The notes under the pieces are model-generated. The model did not search any database. It saw nothing but the letters and a program-made list of their open reading frames with translations, and had not been told where the DNA came from. A stretch of DNA of 8,026 nucleotides from Actinomycetota bacterium (GTDB lineage Bacteria > Actinomycetota > Actinomycetes > Streptosporangiales > Streptosporangiaceae): positions 1-8,026 of the forward strand of contig PMST01000268.1 of assembly GCA_003168295.1 (NCBI GenBank), in the 5' to 3' direction. Every line of letters begins with the position of its first letter. Position 1 is the stretch's first letter. Made by a program: the position numbers and the translations under genes. This document shows, one piece after another, positions 6,901-8,026 of this stretch.

Positions 6901-7840
6901 CAAGACGCTGACGGCCGGCGGCCTGATCGCCTACCTGCTCTACATCGACCTGCTCTTCTCTCCCGTACAGCAGCTGTCCCAGGTCTTCGACGGCTACAAC
7001 CAGGCCGCCGTGGGCCTGCGGCGGATCAAGGACCTGCTGCGGCAGCCGACCAGCACGCCGGAAGCCGCGGCCCCGCGGCCGGCCGGCCGGCCGCAGGGCC
7101 AGATCGAGTTCACCGGCGTGCGCTTCAGGTACTCCGGGCAGCCGCAGGATGCGCTGTCGGGGGTGAACCTGGTCGTGCGGCCCGGCGAGACCGTGGCCCT
7201 GGTCGGCCAGACCGGCGCAGGCAAGTCCACCATGGTCAAGCTGGTCGCACGGTACTACGACGTCACGGCGGGCCGCCTGCTCATCGACGGCACTGACGTG
7301 CGGCAGCTGGACCTGGCCGGATACCGGCAGCAGCTGGGCGTGGTACCGCAGGAGCCTTACCTGTTCCCCGGCACGGTCAGGGACGCGATCGCCTACGGCC
7401 GTCCGGACGCGACGGACGCGGAGGTCGAGGCCGCGGCCCGCGAGGTAGGGGCGATCGAGATGATCGCGCGACTGCCCGGCGGCTTCCGGCACGAGGTGGC
7501 CGAGCGGGGACGCAACCTGGCCGCGGGCCAGCGCCAGCTGATCGCCCTGGCCCGCGCCTACCTGGTGGACCCCGCCATCCTGCTGCTCGACGAGGCCACC
7601 GCGGCCCTCGACCTGGCGTCGGAGGCCGCGGTCAACACCGCGACCGAGCGGCTCACGGCCAGGCGCACTACCTTGGTGGTCGCGCACCGGCTGACCACCG
7701 CCGCCCGGGCTGACCGTATCGTGGTGATGGAGTCGGGCCGGATCGCCGAGGTCGGCACCCACACCGAGCTGCTGGAGCGGGACAGCAGCTACGCGGCCCT
7801 GTGGGCCGCGTTCACCGGGGATGCCCAGCTCGTTGCCTGA
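3995..7840 (+). CDS. Full-length fused ABC exporter (TMD-NBD-TMD-NBD), asymmetric ATP sites
   Basis: A 1281-residue single-chain type IV (ABCB-like) exporter. TMD1 covers about 33-305, NBD1 about 345-578, a linker 581-705, TMD2 about 714-990 and NBD2 about 1036-1270, with six membrane helices per TMD. NBD1: A-loop Y356, Walker A GTSGSGKST (380-388), Glu428 at the Q-loop position, signature LSGGQ (484-488), Walker B ending D508 with Asp509 at the catalytic Glu position, H540. NBD2: Y1046, Walker A GQTGAGKST (1071-1079), Q1119, signature LAAGQ (1175-1179), D1199-E1200, H1231. The substitutions all fall on composite site 1 (NBD1 Walker motifs plus NBD2 signature), leaving site 2 consensus, as in heterodimeric exporters such as TM287/288. 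Fused actinobacterial relatives include the multidrug transporter Rv0194 of M. tuberculosis. The MarR gene overlaps by 4 bp and an MFS gene follows. Drug or natural-product efflux is likely; the substrate is unknown. Confidence 0.94.
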   Translation: MTATAAGGGRPGGQDAWLRRLAAYCWRHRRLEIMALGGSLLATGVQASIPLIMAWIVDSAILAHREPIWLGASVLIVAGLLSFAGVYTRRYRGGQLSLEVQHDMRTELFGSLERLDGARQDQLHTGQIVSRSISDLNMVQSLLSQMPMLLGNALLFVLSISIMAYLSLVLTLVALAIAPALWLIAIASRRRLFPASWDAQQKEAQVAGVVDGAVTGVRVVKGFGQEEQEIERLEGVSTRLYSARLRVVRLTARYNPALGAVPMFGQVGVLALGGWLALHGSIKIGVFLAFSLYIGQMVSPVRALTSLITIGQEARASVIRVYEVIDSRPVVTEKPGAIVLPPGTPDVELDHVAFGYLPSEPVLRGLSLHVPPGQTLAVVGTSGSGKSTISLLLPRFYDVRGGAIRIGGQDVRDLTLDSLRASIGLVMEDSFLFSDSIRANISYGRPDATQEQIVAAARAAEAHEFITALPDGYDTVIGEQGLTLSGGQRQRVSLARALITDPAILILDDATSAIDAGVEAQIHATLRKVMAGRTTLLIAHRRSTLQLADRIAVLDEGRLIDEGTHEQLTARCALYRLLLSGPGEDAEGVDAGEIGYHENAGRAAPAGRKPASGTVTPSLWAAGEEAAGSGPAAGVADRQPARAPGAAIGRGFGAAARGGRGGSGAAGGMLAGIPPTPELLAKVDALPPANELPGVSQAASRAADPHFTLRRLLRPIALALFIGLVLDGLDAVASIAMPALVRGGVDNGVLAKAFHPIIVVSLIGLAIVCADWIINVIQTNVVGRNGERMLYTLRVKIFSHLQRLGLDFYEREMSGRIMTRMTTDVDAMDTFLQTGLITMVNAVLTFVGVLIALLYINLRLGLILLTIIPVLVAGTLVFRVKSRRAYTDAREKVSIVNADLQENVAGLRTAQAYRREGRNQEHFAELSARYRRSRLRAQRLIALYFPFVQLLSTVGGALILFVAAGEVHSKTLTAGGLIAYLLYIDLLFSPVQQLSQVFDGYNQAAVGLRRIKDLLRQPTSTPEAAAPRPAGRPQGQIEFTGVRFRYSGQPQDALSGVNLVVRPGETVALVGQTGAGKSTMVKLVARYYDVTAGRLLIDGTDVRQLDLAGYRQQLGVVPQEPYLFPGTVRDAIAYGRPDATDAEVEAAAREVGAIEMIARLPGGFRHEVAERGRNLAAGQRQLIALARAYLVDPAILLLDEATAALDLASEAAVNTATERLTARRTTLVVAHRLTTAARADRIVVMESGRIAEVGTHTELLERDSSYAALWAAFTGDAQLVA
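5735..6109 (+). other. Low-complexity interdomain linker of the ABC exporter (residues 581-705)
   Basis: This stretch joins NBD1 to TMD2 and carries no membrane or ATPase motif. Its first two thirds are rich in Gly, Ala, Pro and Arg and look disordered (for example AAARGGRGGSGAAGG, 654-668). The last third (about 672-695: IPPTPELLAKVDALPP, then NELPGV) looks more ordered and resembles an N-terminal leader of an ABC half-exporter. Met669 (ATG at 5999) sits at the junction, but there is no well-spaced Shine-Dalgarno before it. The frame stays open throughout. I read it as the joint of two once-separate half-transporter genes; this is inference. Confidence 0.7.
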
Positions 7841-8026
7841 CCAGATCCCGCTGGGGACGGCGACCGTGAAGCGCCGTCTTGGCGCGCTGCGGCGCCAGAC
7901 GTTCTCCTCGTTGAAGGTGCCGAACTACCGCCTGTACTTCACCGGCCAGTCGATATCCCTCGCCGGGACCTGGATGCAGATGACGGCGCAGTCCTGGCTC
8001 GTGCTGACCCTCACCCACTCCAGCAC
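7821..8026 (+). CDS. MFS exporter, DHA3/EntS-like (5' end only)
   Basis: The first 68 codons of a major facilitator superfamily transporter that runs off the window. The visible part has a basic cytoplasmic N-terminus (VKRRLGALRRQTFSSL) and then NYRLYFTGQSISLAGTWMQ leading into TAQSWLVLTLT. A short N-x-R-x-[FY]-x-x-G-Q segment before the first helix, ending G-[TS]-W-[MI]-Q, is typical of the MFS_3/DHA3 drug and siderophore exporters. The start is uncertain: ATG at 7821 lies inside the ABC gene with no clear Shine-Dalgarno, while GTG at 7866 (26 bases after the ABC stop) has a GGGGA match at 7853-7857. Either way it is co-transcribed with the MarR-ABC pair. It would be a proton-driven exporter in the cytoplasmic membrane, giving the operon two pumps with different energy sources. 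Substrate unknown. Confidence 0.85.
   Translation, partial: MPSSLPDQIPLGTATVKRRLGALRRQTFSSLKVPNYRLYFTGQSISLAGTWMQMTAQSWLVLTLTHSS

Noticed and set aside
5138..7762. Very long open frame (874 codons) on the - strand opposite the ABC exporter
   Set aside because: High-GC coding DNA leaves the antisense frame open; the product is His/Gln/Arg/Asp-rich with no domain, while the + strand carries complete ABC motifs.

Overview
The window is very GC-rich DNA (G/C at most third codon positions, GTG as well as ATG starts, ATGA-type gene overlaps, no in-frame TTA codon seen in any called gene), which suggests a high-GC actinomycete (Streptomyces/Streptosporangiales-like). This assignment is inferred from base use and gene families, not from a marker gene.

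Left block (1-2950, + strand): the 3' end of a sugar-importer operon. It holds the C-terminal part of a MalF-type ABC permease, a complete MalG-type partner permease and a cytoplasmic GH13 alpha-glucosidase. The two permeases would form the membrane channel for an oligosaccharide, and the hydrolase would release glucose from it inside the cell. The solute-binding protein and any LacI-type regulator would lie upstream, outside the window; the ATPase may be a shared MsiK-like protein encoded elsewhere. A compound stem-loop across the GH13 stop codon may end the transcript.

Middle (2951-3539): a small - strand gene encodes an unrecognised 115-residue soluble protein, convergent with the sugar operon and divergent from the next one. 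The 162-bp divergent intergenic region is the most structured non-coding DNA here. It has a leaderless-type -10 element immediately before the small gene, a perfect 13-bp palindrome, and an imperfect inverted repeat upstream of a MarR gene that could be its operator.

Right block (3540-8026, + strand): an efflux operon. A MarR regulator overlaps by 4 bp a 1281-residue full-length ABC exporter (TMD-NBD-TMD-NBD in one chain). That gene overlaps, or nearly abuts, the start of an MFS exporter that runs off the window. The ABC protein shows the asymmetric ATP-site pattern of heterodimeric exporters, with one degenerate and one consensus site, but fused through a linker of about 125 residues rich in Ala, Gly and Pro.

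Overall these are recognisable actinobacterial accessory families. I see no phage, IS element, CRISPR array, tRNA or rRNA. The points most worth checking are the divergent control region, the unknown small protein and the architecture of the fused exporter.
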